Below are positions 52,715 through 60,719 of a stretch of 64,000 nt of DNA, piece by piece. Every line of letters begins with the position of its first letter. Position 1 is the first letter of the stretch. The stretch comes from CALBPI01 sp038529355. Lineage in GTDB: Bacteria > Pseudomonadota > Gammaproteobacteria > Steroidobacterales > Woeseiaceae. The position numbers and the translations under genes are program-made. The stretch spans positions 38,762 through 102,761 of the forward strand of contig JBCBDU010000009.1 of the NCBI GenBank assembly GCA_038529355.1, given 5' to 3'. The notes below the pieces were generated by a model. The model saw only the letters and a program-made list of their open reading frames with translations, did not search any database and was not told the origin of the DNA.

Positions 52715-53665
52715 CTACGGCTCGCCTGAATAGACGCGCACCCAATCAACCTCCATGGTGACCGGGAATACCGTGCCGGCATCAGGAGATCCTGGGAAAT
52801 TGCCACCAACGGCAACGTTAAAGATGATGTAGAAATTTTGATCGAACGGCGCCGGATAGGCGGCAGCGGTCGACGACCAGTCAGTCTCGGTGTAGTACAG
52901 CACATCGTCGACGTACCAGCGTATCTCGGTCGCGTCCCACTCGATGGCGTAGACGTGGAACTCATCAACAGCGCTGTCTGGTACCACGTAGGTTTGCGAA
53001 CTCGACAGATTGCCCGGGAACTCGCCACCGTAGTGGATGGTGCCAAACACGCGGTTGCCACCGGTACCACCCAGATTGATCGCTTCCATCACGTCGATTT
53101 CACCGGTGGCCGCCCAGCTGCCATACGGGCTATCTTGCGACAGCAACCAAAAAGCAGGCCAAACGCCCTGTCCAGCCGGCAACCGCATCCGCGCCTCAAT
53201 ACGGCCGTAGCGGAACGCGAACCGATCGCGGGTGTTCAACCGCGCTGACGTATATTGAAATGCACCAACCTGTTCTTCGCGAGCCGTAATTTTCAGCATA
53301 CCGTCTTCGAGCTGCGCGCTGTCAGGCAGATAATATTGCAACTCGTTGTTGCCCCAGCCGGGAATGCCATACTCTGTGCCATCCCCGGTTTCGAAGAACC
53401 ACACAGACGAATCCAGCGCGTCGCCATCGAATTCGTCGCTGAACACCATGGCGAGCGCGTCCCCCGGTGACACTTCATTGTTCACCGCGGTAACGAGCAC
53501 AGGATTGGACGAGTTGCGGTTGGATTGAGCGCCGATTTCAATCGGCGGCGCAATGTTCACCGACCCGAGCGGTTCCGCTCGATCATTGCCCGAACATGCG
53601 GCTGCGCTCACGCAGACGAGCGCACAACCGACACGGCGCAGTTTGGCTGAAAAGCCGTCACTCAT
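52715..53665 (-). CDS. GH16 endo-beta-1,3-glucanase lipoprotein
   Basis: Lipoprotein of 316 residues with lipobox SAAAC (Cys24). The GH16 jelly roll spans about 70-314 with FSDEFDGDALD, the substrate-cleft motif YGRIEARMRLPAGQGVWPAFW and catalytic GEIDVME (Glu189, Asp191, Glu194). The ATG at 53665 has a G6 ribosome site 8 bases upstream; another ATG at 53680 is less well placed. An operator of type B lies about 80 bases upstream. A 190-base gap separates it from the binding lipoprotein gene on the same strand. It likely starts laminarin breakdown outside the cell. Confidence 0.93.
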   Translation of the reverse strand: MSDGFSAKLRRVGCALVCVSAAACSGNDRAEPLGSVNIAPPIEIGAQSNRNSSNPVLVTAVNNEVSPGDALAMVFSDEFDGDALDSSVWFFETGDGTEYGIPGWGNNELQYYLPDSAQLEDGMLKITAREEQVGAFQYTSARLNTRDRFAFRYGRIEARMRLPAGQGVWPAFWLLSQDSPYGSWAATGEIDVMEAINLGGTGGNRVFGTIHYGGEFPGNLSSSQTYVVPDSAVDEFHVYAIEWDATEIRWYVDDVLYYTETDWSSTAAAYPAPFDQNFYIIFNVAVGGNFPGSPDAGTVFPVTMEVDWVRVYSGEP

Positions 53666-53742
53666 TGCTGGTCCCCCCATTAGAACTCGAGCGCCGTCCC
53701 CGGAAGTTTCGGGGTCAGCGTCGCGCTTATGGGTATCAATAA

Positions 53743-53758
53743 ATGACAGCGCTGTCAA
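53743..53758 (-). promoter_or_regulatory. LacI-type operator B2 before the GH16 gene
   Basis: Perfect 14-bp palindrome TGACAGCGCTGTCA at 53744-53757, flanked so that the minus strand reads TTGACA at its start. It lies 79 bases upstream of the GH16 ATG. It may control the GH16 gene and the four-gene unit downstream. Confidence 0.75.
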
Positions 53759-53821
53759 ATTCTACCAGCAGACGCGTGTTAGACACGCCTTGAGTCGCCA
53801 GTACATTCCAGCAATTGCAGG

Positions 53822-54016
53822 CTAGCCGACAAGCTGAGCCGTTTCGCTCGCGCATTCAAAGCGCGCAGTTGCCGCGCATCGAGTTTCTTCGACGTCGCTG
53901 TGACAACGGGGTTTGCGGAGCTTTGAGTCGTCGACGACCAACGCGATACCGGCAGGTGCCATCGTTGACAAGCCACGCAGGCTGAAAGCGAACACATCAC
54001 GAGAATTCTGCTTCAT
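53822..54016 (-). CDS. Small protein, probably frameshifted
   Basis: A 64-codon frame with an excellent ribosome site (CAGGAGCAAACC before ATG), 88 bases after the LysR gene. The first 37 residues (MKQNSRDVFAFSLRGLS...) look protein-like. After a run of four C on the coding strand (53908-53911) the sequence becomes Arg/Cys-rich and unlikely. The alternative frame then reads VVTATSKKLDARQLRALNAR and continues to about 53779. Removing one C would give a protein of about 78 residues. The function is unknown. It may be a real frameshift, a sequencing error or a decaying gene. Confidence 0.45.
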   Translation of the reverse strand: MKQNSRDVFAFSLRGLSTMAPAGIALVVDDSKLRKPRCHSDVEETRCAATARFECASETAQLVG

Positions 54017-54103
54017 GGTTTGCTCCTGTACGAGATAGAAAAATGAATCTTCGTTACAGGCAAACTGTAGTGACGCGAGTGCATCCTCACAAACGGAAAG
54101 AAT

Positions 54104-55018
54104 TCAGGTTTCAGATGAGTTTTTTTCATCCTCAAACCGATACTCACTGAGAATCCAGTCACGCACGCTCGATACGGCCGGCATCTTTGCAACATCGGAC
54201 TTCCAGACGAGGTAGTACGATTGATCAGCAACCAAATCCTGATCGAACAAGCGCACGACACTACCCTCAGCGAACCACAGATCACCCATGGGCACCGGCA
54301 CCAGCGCAGCACCGATGCCGCGCTGCGCGGCTCTGAGCACGGCAATCATCGAGTCAAGGCGCGTCGTCTTGTACCCTTTAGGCAATCGGATGCCGGTAGC
54401 GTCAGCCCACTGCGCCCATGCCCTTGGCAGCGTATCGTGAATAATGACGGGGAATTCGCTGACGATTTCGCTCTGCCGCACGCGGATGCGTTCGAAGAAT
54501 TCCGGCGATCCGGCTGGCACAAGCCGCAGCGGAAACAAGCGCGTCGACTCCAGAGCTGATGGTGGCGCACGAAACAACCTGATCGATAGATCCGCGGTCG
54601 CTGGATGCCGTTCCGACGTCTCATCACTGGCGCTAACAATCACGTCAATATCCGGGTGCAGCGCAGAAAACTCGCTAAGCCGTGGCACAAAATACTCACT
54701 GCCAAAGAACGGCTGTACCGACACCCTGACGCTCGTACGTGCGGGGCTTTGCCGGAATTGCTCGACGGCGGTGTCAATGGACGTTACCAGCGGCCCGATT
54801 TGTGCGTACAGCTCGGCACCGCGTGCCGTCAGTGTCAGTGCACGTGCTTCGCGCTGGAACAATGTCACGCCGAGAGATTCCTCAAGATTCTTTATCGTGT
54901 GACTAACGGCCGATGCACTGACAAACAGAGCATCAGCAGCTGCCTTGAAACTCTCGTAGCGCGCTGCCGCACAAAATGTGCGAAGGCCGCGTAACGACGG
55001 TGGCGCTTTCGGTGTCAT
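54104..55018 (-). CDS. LysR-family transcriptional regulator
   Basis: Regulator of 304 residues of the GcvA-like type. The N-terminal winged HTH is SLRGLRTFCAAARYESFKAA, then FVSASAVSHTIKNLEESLGV and LFQREARALTLTARG. The effector-binding domain covers about 95-290. It follows the GH17 lipoprotein gene by 18 bases on the same strand and so could be read with it. Its targets are not evident; it may serve the small gene downstream or the glucan genes. Confidence 0.92.
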   Translation of the reverse strand: MTPKAPPSLRGLRTFCAAARYESFKAAADALFVSASAVSHTIKNLEESLGVTLFQREARALTLTARGAELYAQIGPLVTSIDTAVEQFRQSPARTSVRVSVQPFFGSEYFVPRLSEFSALHPDIDVIVSASDETSERHPATADLSIRLFRAPPSALESTRLFPLRLVPAGSPEFFERIRVRQSEIVSEFPVIIHDTLPRAWAQWADATGIRLPKGYKTTRLDSMIAVLRAAQRGIGAALVPVPMGDLWFAEGSVVRLFDQDLVADQSYYLVWKSDVAKMPAVSSVRDWILSEYRFEDEKNSSET

Positions 55019-55036
55019 GGCATCCGCCAGGCAACT

Positions 55037-56062
55037 TCAGCGCTGAAAGCGCTGCTTTGGCGTACGATCGACGAAGAACAACCCCCAGTGCTTTTCGGCG
55101 CCATCGGCGTTGTCCGGATTGCCTTTCCATGGCTCATCGAATGCCTCGAAGAAGAAGACCGTCACCTGCGCCTGTGTCGCCCAAGTCTGCATGTCGTCAT
55201 AGTAGCGTGCCTGGCTCGCTTCACTGGCGCGCCCGCCAAATTCGGACGCGGTGGTAGCCCACCCTGCCTCCAGAATCGCAAGTTTTGAGTCGGGTAACGC
55301 TGCGGCGACGCGCTGCATGTTTTCGACGGTATAGTCCAACGCCTCGTCGATTGTCTTATGCTCCCACGCCGGATAGGTATGGACGCCGACGAAGTCGAGC
55401 TCGGCCGCCAGCGGTGCGCCGTCGGCAATCCACCATTCGTAATTCTCGGCGACGGTCACTGGCTGGTCAACGGCTGCCTTTACGGTACGCACGTAGTCGA
55501 TCATGTCCTCTAGCGGTACCATGTGATCGGTCCAGTTGACCAGCGCCTCGTTACCGACATTGACGGCTACGATCGTATCCGGATATTGGCGAGCTAGCGC
55601 GATACCACGAGCAACTTCGCGCCGGTTTGCGGCCGTGTTCGCACGTAGCTCACTGGCCGGGATCGGCTCGTCTAACCACGCACAACCTTCGTGATTACTG
55701 AATTGCGCTTCAAGCCAGATGCCTTGCAGAACCTTGATCGGAAGCTTTTCGCGTTCAATCAGTTCGAGCGTCGTACGCGAATTCTCACCGGCGTCATAAA
55801 GGCGGATCAAACCGAACCCGTGTTCGACCAGAATATTCAAGTCCTCAAGTATCTGGGCGGGAGACGGGTTGTTTGCGCCATTGCCGCGATCAGGATGCTG
55901 ACCTTCGCGAAAACCCGAATAGGCCACCGCCATCACTGTATCTTCAAGCAGCGCTTGCGATGCCGGGGACTGGTCGCGAGTCATGGGTACTTCATCCGCC
56001 ACTGGCGATGTGCAGCCCACCGCGGTCATTGCCAGCAACAGTGCTACATAGTGGATTTTCAT
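55037..56062 (-). CDS. GH17 glucanase lipoprotein
   Basis: Lipoprotein of 341 residues with lipobox AVGC (Cys17). The GH17 barrel carries acid/base Glu172 (VAVNVGNEALVNW) and nucleophile Glu265 (LAILEAGWAT). FGLIRLYDAGENS, VAENYEWW and FFFEAFDEPWKG are further family-like parts. GAGGATC precedes the ATG, 10 bases after the GH3 stop, so the two are co-transcribed. It is the periplasmic or surface counterpart of the cytoplasmic GH17 at 41108. A role as endo-1,3-beta-glucanase or glucanosyltransferase is likely. Confidence 0.9.
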   Translation of the reverse strand: MKIHYVALLLAMTAVGCTSPVADEVPMTRDQSPASQALLEDTVMAVAYSGFREGQHPDRGNGANNPSPAQILEDLNILVEHGFGLIRLYDAGENSRTTLELIEREKLPIKVLQGIWLEAQFSNHEGCAWLDEPIPASELRANTAANRREVARGIALARQYPDTIVAVNVGNEALVNWTDHMVPLEDMIDYVRTVKAAVDQPVTVAENYEWWIADGAPLAAELDFVGVHTYPAWEHKTIDEALDYTVENMQRVAAALPDSKLAILEAGWATTASEFGGRASEASQARYYDDMQTWATQAQVTVFFFEAFDEPWKGNPDNADGAEKHWGLFFVDRTPKQRFQR

Positions 56063-56071
56063 AGTAGATCC

Positions 56072-58357
56072 TCATCGATCGGTTGACAGGGTCGAAGCAT
56101 CGGGTGGAACCTGCAGTGTGAAACGATCACCCAGCGTTGCATTGGAATCTGCGCCGACCCAAAGCTCGAACGCTCCGGCCTCAACCATCCATCGATTGTG
56201 ACGCCCAAAGAATCCAAGATCGTCGGTGTGCAGTGCAAGGCTGACGTCGACCGTCTGACCAGCTGGCACGCGCACGCGGCTAAAGTCTTTCAATTCACGA
56301 ACCGGGCGCGTCACATTGGCAGCGACGTCACGAATGTACAGTTGAGCAACTTCTTCGCAGTCATACTCGCTGTCGTTAGTGATGCGAACAGACACTTGCA
56401 GTTCGTCGCCCGGCATCAACTCGGACTGCGACAAACGCAGATCGTGATAGCGCAACGTTGCATAGCTCAGGCCGAAACCGAACGGAAACTGCGGCTCGAA
56501 TCCGGCATCAAGGTAGTAGGCGCTCATACCCAGTGATGTCTGCGGTGCGCGTGAGTCCAGCGAGTCGATGTGTGCGACTGTGTCGGCAGACGGTGGGCGT
56601 CCCGTGTTTTTGTGATTGTAGAAGATCGGAATCTGACCGACTACGCGCGGAAACGTGACAGGTAACTTGCCAGATGGTACCGCTGCACCGAACAGCAGTT
56701 CTGTGATCGCGGGCCCAGCAAACGTGCCCGGATGCCAGCAAAACAGAACCGCATCGACATGCTCCAGCACGTTCGCAAGCGTCAACGGCCTGCCAGCCAA
56801 TATGACAGCAACGACAGGCTTGCCGATTGCACGCACCGCAGCAACCAGTTCGACCTGCGCGCCGGGTAAATCGATGTTCGCTCTGGAGTGTGCCTCGCCC
56901 GACAGTATTGACTCCTCGCCCAGGAACAGCAAAACAGCATCAGACTGTTGTGCAACAGCTAACGCTTGCTCGAACTGACTGGTGTCCTTGCTGCGAGAGT
57001 GCATCAGTGCACGTTCGTATTTGACTTCGAACTGACCGGCGGCCAACTCGCGCAGCGACTCCAGCGGCGTGACACTGCGCTCGACGTCGCCGTCAAAGAT
57101 CCACGTGCCCAGTTGCTGGTAAGGGGCATCAGCGAGCGGCCCCAGGACGCCAAGCGTATTGATGGCAGTGGCGCTAAGCGGTAAGACGCCTGCTGTGTGC
57201 TTGAGCAATACGCAGCTTTGTTGCGCCAGCGCTTTGGCCGTCTCGTCGCCGGCAGTCACATCGCCACGCGTGCGATCGGTGATGCGATAGCGCGCCGAAT
57301 CGAACAGACCCAACCGGCACTTCACACGCAGCACATTGGCAACAGCGGCATCCAGCCGCTGTGGGTCGATCGCGCCCGCTGTCAACAATTCGGCCAGATG
57401 CGTTTGGTAACACGTGCCGGCCATCTCAATATCGACCCCGGCAGTGATAGCCTCGGCGGCTGATTCGGCGTCACTGGCCGTCAGGCCATGTGTCTGCAGC
57501 TGCTGCACGGACTGCCAATCGCTGACAACGAGGCCGGCAAACTGCCATTCCTCGCGAAGTATGCTTCGCAACAAGAAGGCATTCGCCGTCGCTGGCACAC
57601 CATCGACGTCGCTGAACGACGTCATCAAGCTCAACACGCCAGCATCGACAGCAGCTTGAAACGGCCGCAGATGCACATTGCGCAACTCGTTCTCTGGCAC
57701 TTGCGTCGCGGAGTAGTCGCGACCGCCCTCTGTCGCACCATACGCGGCGAAATGTTTCGCGCATGCAGCAATCGCTGTGGGCTGCATCGGGTCATCAGTC
57801 TGAAACCCGCGCACCATCGCAACGCCCAGCCGTGAAGCCAACAGTGGATCTTCACCAAACGATTCCGCGATGCGCCCCCAGCGCGGATCACGCGTGATGT
57901 CGATCATCGGCGCGAACGTCCAATTGATACCAGTGCAGCACGCCTCTAGCGCTGCCGCACGCGCGCCTGCCTGCACCAGGTGCGGATTCCACGTAGCGGC
58001 CTGACCGAGCGGGATAGGCGCAACCGTTGCAAAGCCGTGTATCACATCGCGACCGACCAGCAAGGGAATTGACAGCCGACTCTCTTCCATCGCAATGCGC
58101 TGCAGCTCATTGACGTGGGCGACATTGGACGTATTGAGCACCGCGCCGAGCTGTCCGGCGCGAATCGCATCGCCAAGATAATCCGGCGGATAACCGTAGC
58201 TTGCATCGGATTGCACCAGCTGGCCGATTTTCTCTGCGACAGTCATTTGATCCAGCAGCTGCGCGACCTGATCATCCAGGGGCGCCGAAACGTCGACAAA
58301 TTGTGAACAGGATGTGCGGATGACGCAGGCTCCGGAAGCGCACCAAGCACGGTGCAA
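56072..58357 (-). CDS. Glycoside hydrolase family 3 (beta-glucosidase), start uncertain
   Basis: GH3 enzyme of up to 761 residues. The N-terminal barrel has MTVAEKIGQLVQSDAS, GRDVIHGFATVAPIP, RDPRWGRIAESFGEDP, KHF (ACAKHFAAYGA) and nucleophile Asp in AGLVVSDWQSVQQ. The alpha/beta sandwich holds LLFLGEESILSGEAHSR, and a C-terminal FnIII domain follows. No ATG precedes the domain in frame. TTG at 58357 and ATG at 58246 are options. One frame away, a stretch near 58395-58300 encodes a lipoprotein-like signal (TALSIVATTALAC), which suggests a one-base frameshift near 58290-58330. The type-B operator and a promoter (TTGACA, 17 bases, TACAAC) overlap this region. Confidence 0.85.
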   Translation of the reverse strand: MHRAWCASGACVIRTSCSQFVDVSAPLDDQVAQLLDQMTVAEKIGQLVQSDASYGYPPDYLGDAIRAGQLGAVLNTSNVAHVNELQRIAMEESRLSIPLLVGRDVIHGFATVAPIPLGQAATWNPHLVQAGARAAALEACCTGINWTFAPMIDITRDPRWGRIAESFGEDPLLASRLGVAMVRGFQTDDPMQPTAIAACAKHFAAYGATEGGRDYSATQVPENELRNVHLRPFQAAVDAGVLSLMTSFSDVDGVPATANAFLLRSILREEWQFAGLVVSDWQSVQQLQTHGLTASDAESAAEAITAGVDIEMAGTCYQTHLAELLTAGAIDPQRLDAAVANVLRVKCRLGLFDSARYRITDRTRGDVTAGDETAKALAQQSCVLLKHTAGVLPLSATAINTLGVLGPLADAPYQQLGTWIFDGDVERSVTPLESLRELAAGQFEVKYERALMHSRSKDTSQFEQALAVAQQSDAVLLFLGEESILSGEAHSRANIDLPGAQVELVAAVRAIGKPVVAVILAGRPLTLANVLEHVDAVLFCWHPGTFAGPAITELLFGAAVPSGKLPVTFPRVVGQIPIFYNHKNTGRPPSADTVAHIDSLDSRAPQTSLGMSAYYLDAGFEPQFPFGFGLSYATLRYHDLRLSQSELMPGDELQVSVRITNDSEYDCEEVAQLYIRDVAANVTRPVRELKDFSRVRVPAGQTVDVSLALHTDDLGFFGRHNRWMVEAGAFELWVGADSNATLGDRFTLQVPPDASTLSTDR

Positions 58358-58379
58358 GCCAGCGCGGTTGTAGCAACGA

Positions 58380-58395
58380 TTGACAGCGCTGTCAA
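58380..58395. promoter_or_regulatory. LacI-type operator B3 between GH3 and the GPH symporter gene
   Basis: Fully symmetric 16-mer TTGACA-GCGC-TGTCAA. On the minus strand TTGACA is followed after 17 bases by TACAAC (58372-58367), a fair sigma-70 promoter for the GH3/GH17 unit. The plus-strand symporter gene starts 45 bases away. It shares the 14-bp core with the sites at 37473 and 53744. Confidence 0.8.
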
Positions 58396-58439
58396 TCTGA
58401 GCGACAGTCGGTCGCCTATGCCACCGGGGGGATCGAGGC

Positions 58440-59921
58440 ATGTCGAAAGAAGACCAACACGTCACCGCGCCCGAAGACCGTATTCCATTAGGTCAAAAAC
58501 TGTCCTACGGACTTGGCGCATTTACCAACAATCTGCTGGCCGACGCATACGGCCGAATGTCTATTGTGTTGAATCTGGGCCTCGGCATGAGCCCCGCGCT
58601 GGCAGGTCTGGTCACATCGCTGCCGAGAATCGTCGACGCTATCACTGACCCTTTGATGGGGTACACGTCCGACAACACACGTTCGCGCTGGGGCAGACGA
58701 CGACCCTACATCTTCATCGGCGCAATACTGGTGGGCATCGTGTTTGCATTGATGTGGCAGTTCCCGGAAGGCAAGAGCGAGATGTACTACTTTTGGTACT
58801 TCCTCGGCGCATCGATCGTCTTCTTTATTGCCTACACGATTTTCATCACACCATGGGTCGCGCTCGGCTACGAGATGACGCCCGACTACCATGAACGAAC
58901 GCGGCTGATGGGCATGCAGAACTTCATCGGCCAGATTACGTATATGGTGACACCGTGGTTGCTCGCCATCATGGCGGACAAAACCTGGTTCGACAGTCTC
59001 GTCGATGGCGCTGCATCGCTTGGCGTCATTATTGGTGTAATCGTCATCGCAGTCGGCCTGTTGCCCGCCATTTTCATCCGCGAACGTATGACACCTGACA
59101 ATAGCCCGCTGCCCGAAGCCGCCGCGAGCACCGAGCCACGCGAAAGCTTCCTGACAGCGCTCGGGCGTAATATGCGCAGCTTCATCGCAGGCTTTGCGAC
59201 GTCACTGAAATTCAAGCCATTCCTGAAACTGTGCATTGCCACATTCCTAGTGTTCAACGGATTCATGCTGATTTCATCGTTTCAGAGCTACGTGATCATC
59301 TACTACATCTTTGCAGGCGATACCGAGCTCGGCGGCAAATGGGTCGGCATCTCGGGAACGGTGCAGGCATTTTCCAGCTTTTTAGTCATTGTCCTCGTCA
59401 CGCAAGTCGCCACACGCTTCGGCAAACGCAAGACGTTCTTCGCCGCTATTGGTCTGTCAATGATCGGCTATGCACTGAAGTGGTTTTGCTATAACCCCGA
59501 TATTCCATGGCTGCTGGTGCTGCCCGCCCCTTTGATGGCGTTCGGACTTGGCGCCTTGTTCACGCTGATGCCATCAATGGTGGCAGACGTCGTCGATGCG
59601 GATGAACTCAACACCCATGAACGCCGCGAAGGTATGTACGGCTCGATTTTTTGGTGGGTCGTCAAGTTGGGAGTCGCGGCGGCACTCGCAGCGGGCGGCG
59701 TGCTGCTGCAGGCTACCGGTTTTGATGAGGCGCTCGGCGGTGCACAGGCTGAGCGCACGTTGACCTTGCTGCGGTTCTTCGACGCATTTATCCCGGTCGT
59801 CACATCGGCTATCGCAATCTACGCCATAGCGACCTTCTCGATCACGGAGGAGCGCGCTCACGAGATTCGTGCCGAGCTGGAAGCGCGGCGTGGTGCTGGG
59901 GATGCGGCTGCGGCCACCTGA
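58440..59921 (+). CDS. GPH-family (MelB-like) sugar:cation symporter
   Basis: Inner-membrane protein of 493 residues with about 12 helices. Signatures of the glycoside-pentoside-hexuronide family are present: LSYGLGAFTNNLLADAY, IVDAITDPLMGYTSDNTRSR followed by WGRRRPYIFIGA, and TPWVALGYEMTPDYHERTRL. A G-rich ribosome site followed by GATCGAGG precedes the ATG. It is divergent from the GH3 gene, with the type-B operator between them. It probably imports glucose, laminaribiose or short beta-glucan oligomers released in the periplasm. Confidence 0.93.
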   Translation: MSKEDQHVTAPEDRIPLGQKLSYGLGAFTNNLLADAYGRMSIVLNLGLGMSPALAGLVTSLPRIVDAITDPLMGYTSDNTRSRWGRRRPYIFIGAILVGIVFALMWQFPEGKSEMYYFWYFLGASIVFFIAYTIFITPWVALGYEMTPDYHERTRLMGMQNFIGQITYMVTPWLLAIMADKTWFDSLVDGAASLGVIIGVIVIAVGLLPAIFIRERMTPDNSPLPEAAASTEPRESFLTALGRNMRSFIAGFATSLKFKPFLKLCIATFLVFNGFMLISSFQSYVIIYYIFAGDTELGGKWVGISGTVQAFSSFLVIVLVTQVATRFGKRKTFFAAIGLSMIGYALKWFCYNPDIPWLLVLPAPLMAFGLGALFTLMPSMVADVVDADELNTHERREGMYGSIFWWVVKLGVAAALAAGGVLLQATGFDEALGGAQAERTLTLLRFFDAFIPVVTSAIAIYAIATFSITEERAHEIRAELEARRGAGDAAAAT

Positions 59922-60326
59922 GCCACGCGATCTCAATGTGCGTCTCGCCGACGCCCGGACACCGCGGCAGACGGGTGGCGCGGTGTCGTCGCGCAGCGCA
60001 TGTCTGTGTGCCAGCTTTCGTACACCGCGACGATTGTCTTTGCTACGGCAATGTTATGCCTGCGAAACATCGACGCGCAGTCAGCGCATACACGCAAGAT
60101 TTGCGCTGACGACGCGGCACTGCGTCGCCGTACGTCAGCGGCCGCACAGCACAGACATCGATAACGAGCGATTTGCCCAATATTCGAGCTGAGCGGCTAC
60201 GTTGAATTTGCTATCGTAGTGCGCTGTCTATCGATGGCTGCGATGCATCGAGCGCGTTCAAGAACCCCGGATTGACACAATCTCTTGCAGGCTGTTGCCA
60301 ACACACCAACTACGGAAGCTCACGTT
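59922..60326. other. 405-base gap with little recognisable content
   Basis: No convincing gene is present; the short frames here are not protein-like. The only clear structure is a 9-bp perfect hairpin, GTCAGCGCA / TGCGCTGAC, at 60080-60110. It could end the symporter transcript or belong to a small RNA; there is no T-run. Confidence 0.4.
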
Positions 60327-60674
60327 TTGGAACTATCAGGAAAAATCACGACCATTTTGCCGGAAGTGAACGGCACCTCCTCGCGCGGCCCCTGGCGCAA
60401 ACAGGAATATGTCATCGAAATTCCCGGCGACTACCCAAAGCAGGTGTGCTTCATGGTGTGGGGCGACAAGATCGACCAGTTCAAGATCACTGAAGGTGAA
60501 ACACTGACCGTGCGTATCGACCTGGAGAGCCGCGAATACAATGGTCGCTGGTATACCGATGTCAAAGCGTGGCGCGTTGAGCGCGCGAATGAGTCGCAAC
60601 ACGCAGGCGGCGGCGACGCCCCGCCGCCCATCGACGAAGCACCGCCTGTTTTCGATGACGACATTCCGTTCTAG
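60327..60674 (+). CDS. DUF3127-family protein with SSB-like acidic tail
   Basis: Protein of 115 residues. An OB-fold-like body (LELSGKITTILPEVNG, PWRKQEYVIEIPGDYPKQVC, ITEGETLTVRIDLESREYNG) is followed by a Gly/Pro-rich linker. The acidic tip is FDDDIPF, very like the C-terminal tip of single-stranded-DNA-binding protein. I chose the TTG at 60327, with GGAAG 8 bases upstream, because it gives the usual family start; another TTG at 60285 adds 14 residues. The family function is not established. The tail suggests docking to SSB partners. Confidence 0.78.
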   Translation: MELSGKITTILPEVNGTSSRGPWRKQEYVIEIPGDYPKQVCFMVWGDKIDQFKITEGETLTVRIDLESREYNGRWYTDVKAWRVERANESQHAGGGDAPPPIDEAPPVFDDDIPF

Positions 60675-60690
60675 GCGGCGAAGCGCCGCG
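60674..60690 (+). terminator. Short GC hairpin after the DUF3127 gene
   Basis: GGCGGC and GCCGC pair around GAAGC, starting at the stop codon of the DUF3127 gene and lying between convergent genes. There is no T-run, so the call is weak. Confidence 0.3.
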
Positions 60691-60719
60691 CCACAATCGT
60701 CTTCGGTCAGTCGGGTTCG

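Noticed and set aside
59152..59163. TGACAGCGCTCG resembling a fourth type-B operator
   Set aside because: Only one half is intact and it lies within the symporter coding region, where it encodes ordinary residues.
59869..60192. 107-codon frame overlapping the end of the symporter gene
   Set aside because: Arg/Ser/Thr-rich composition typical of out-of-frame translation; it overlaps a certain gene.
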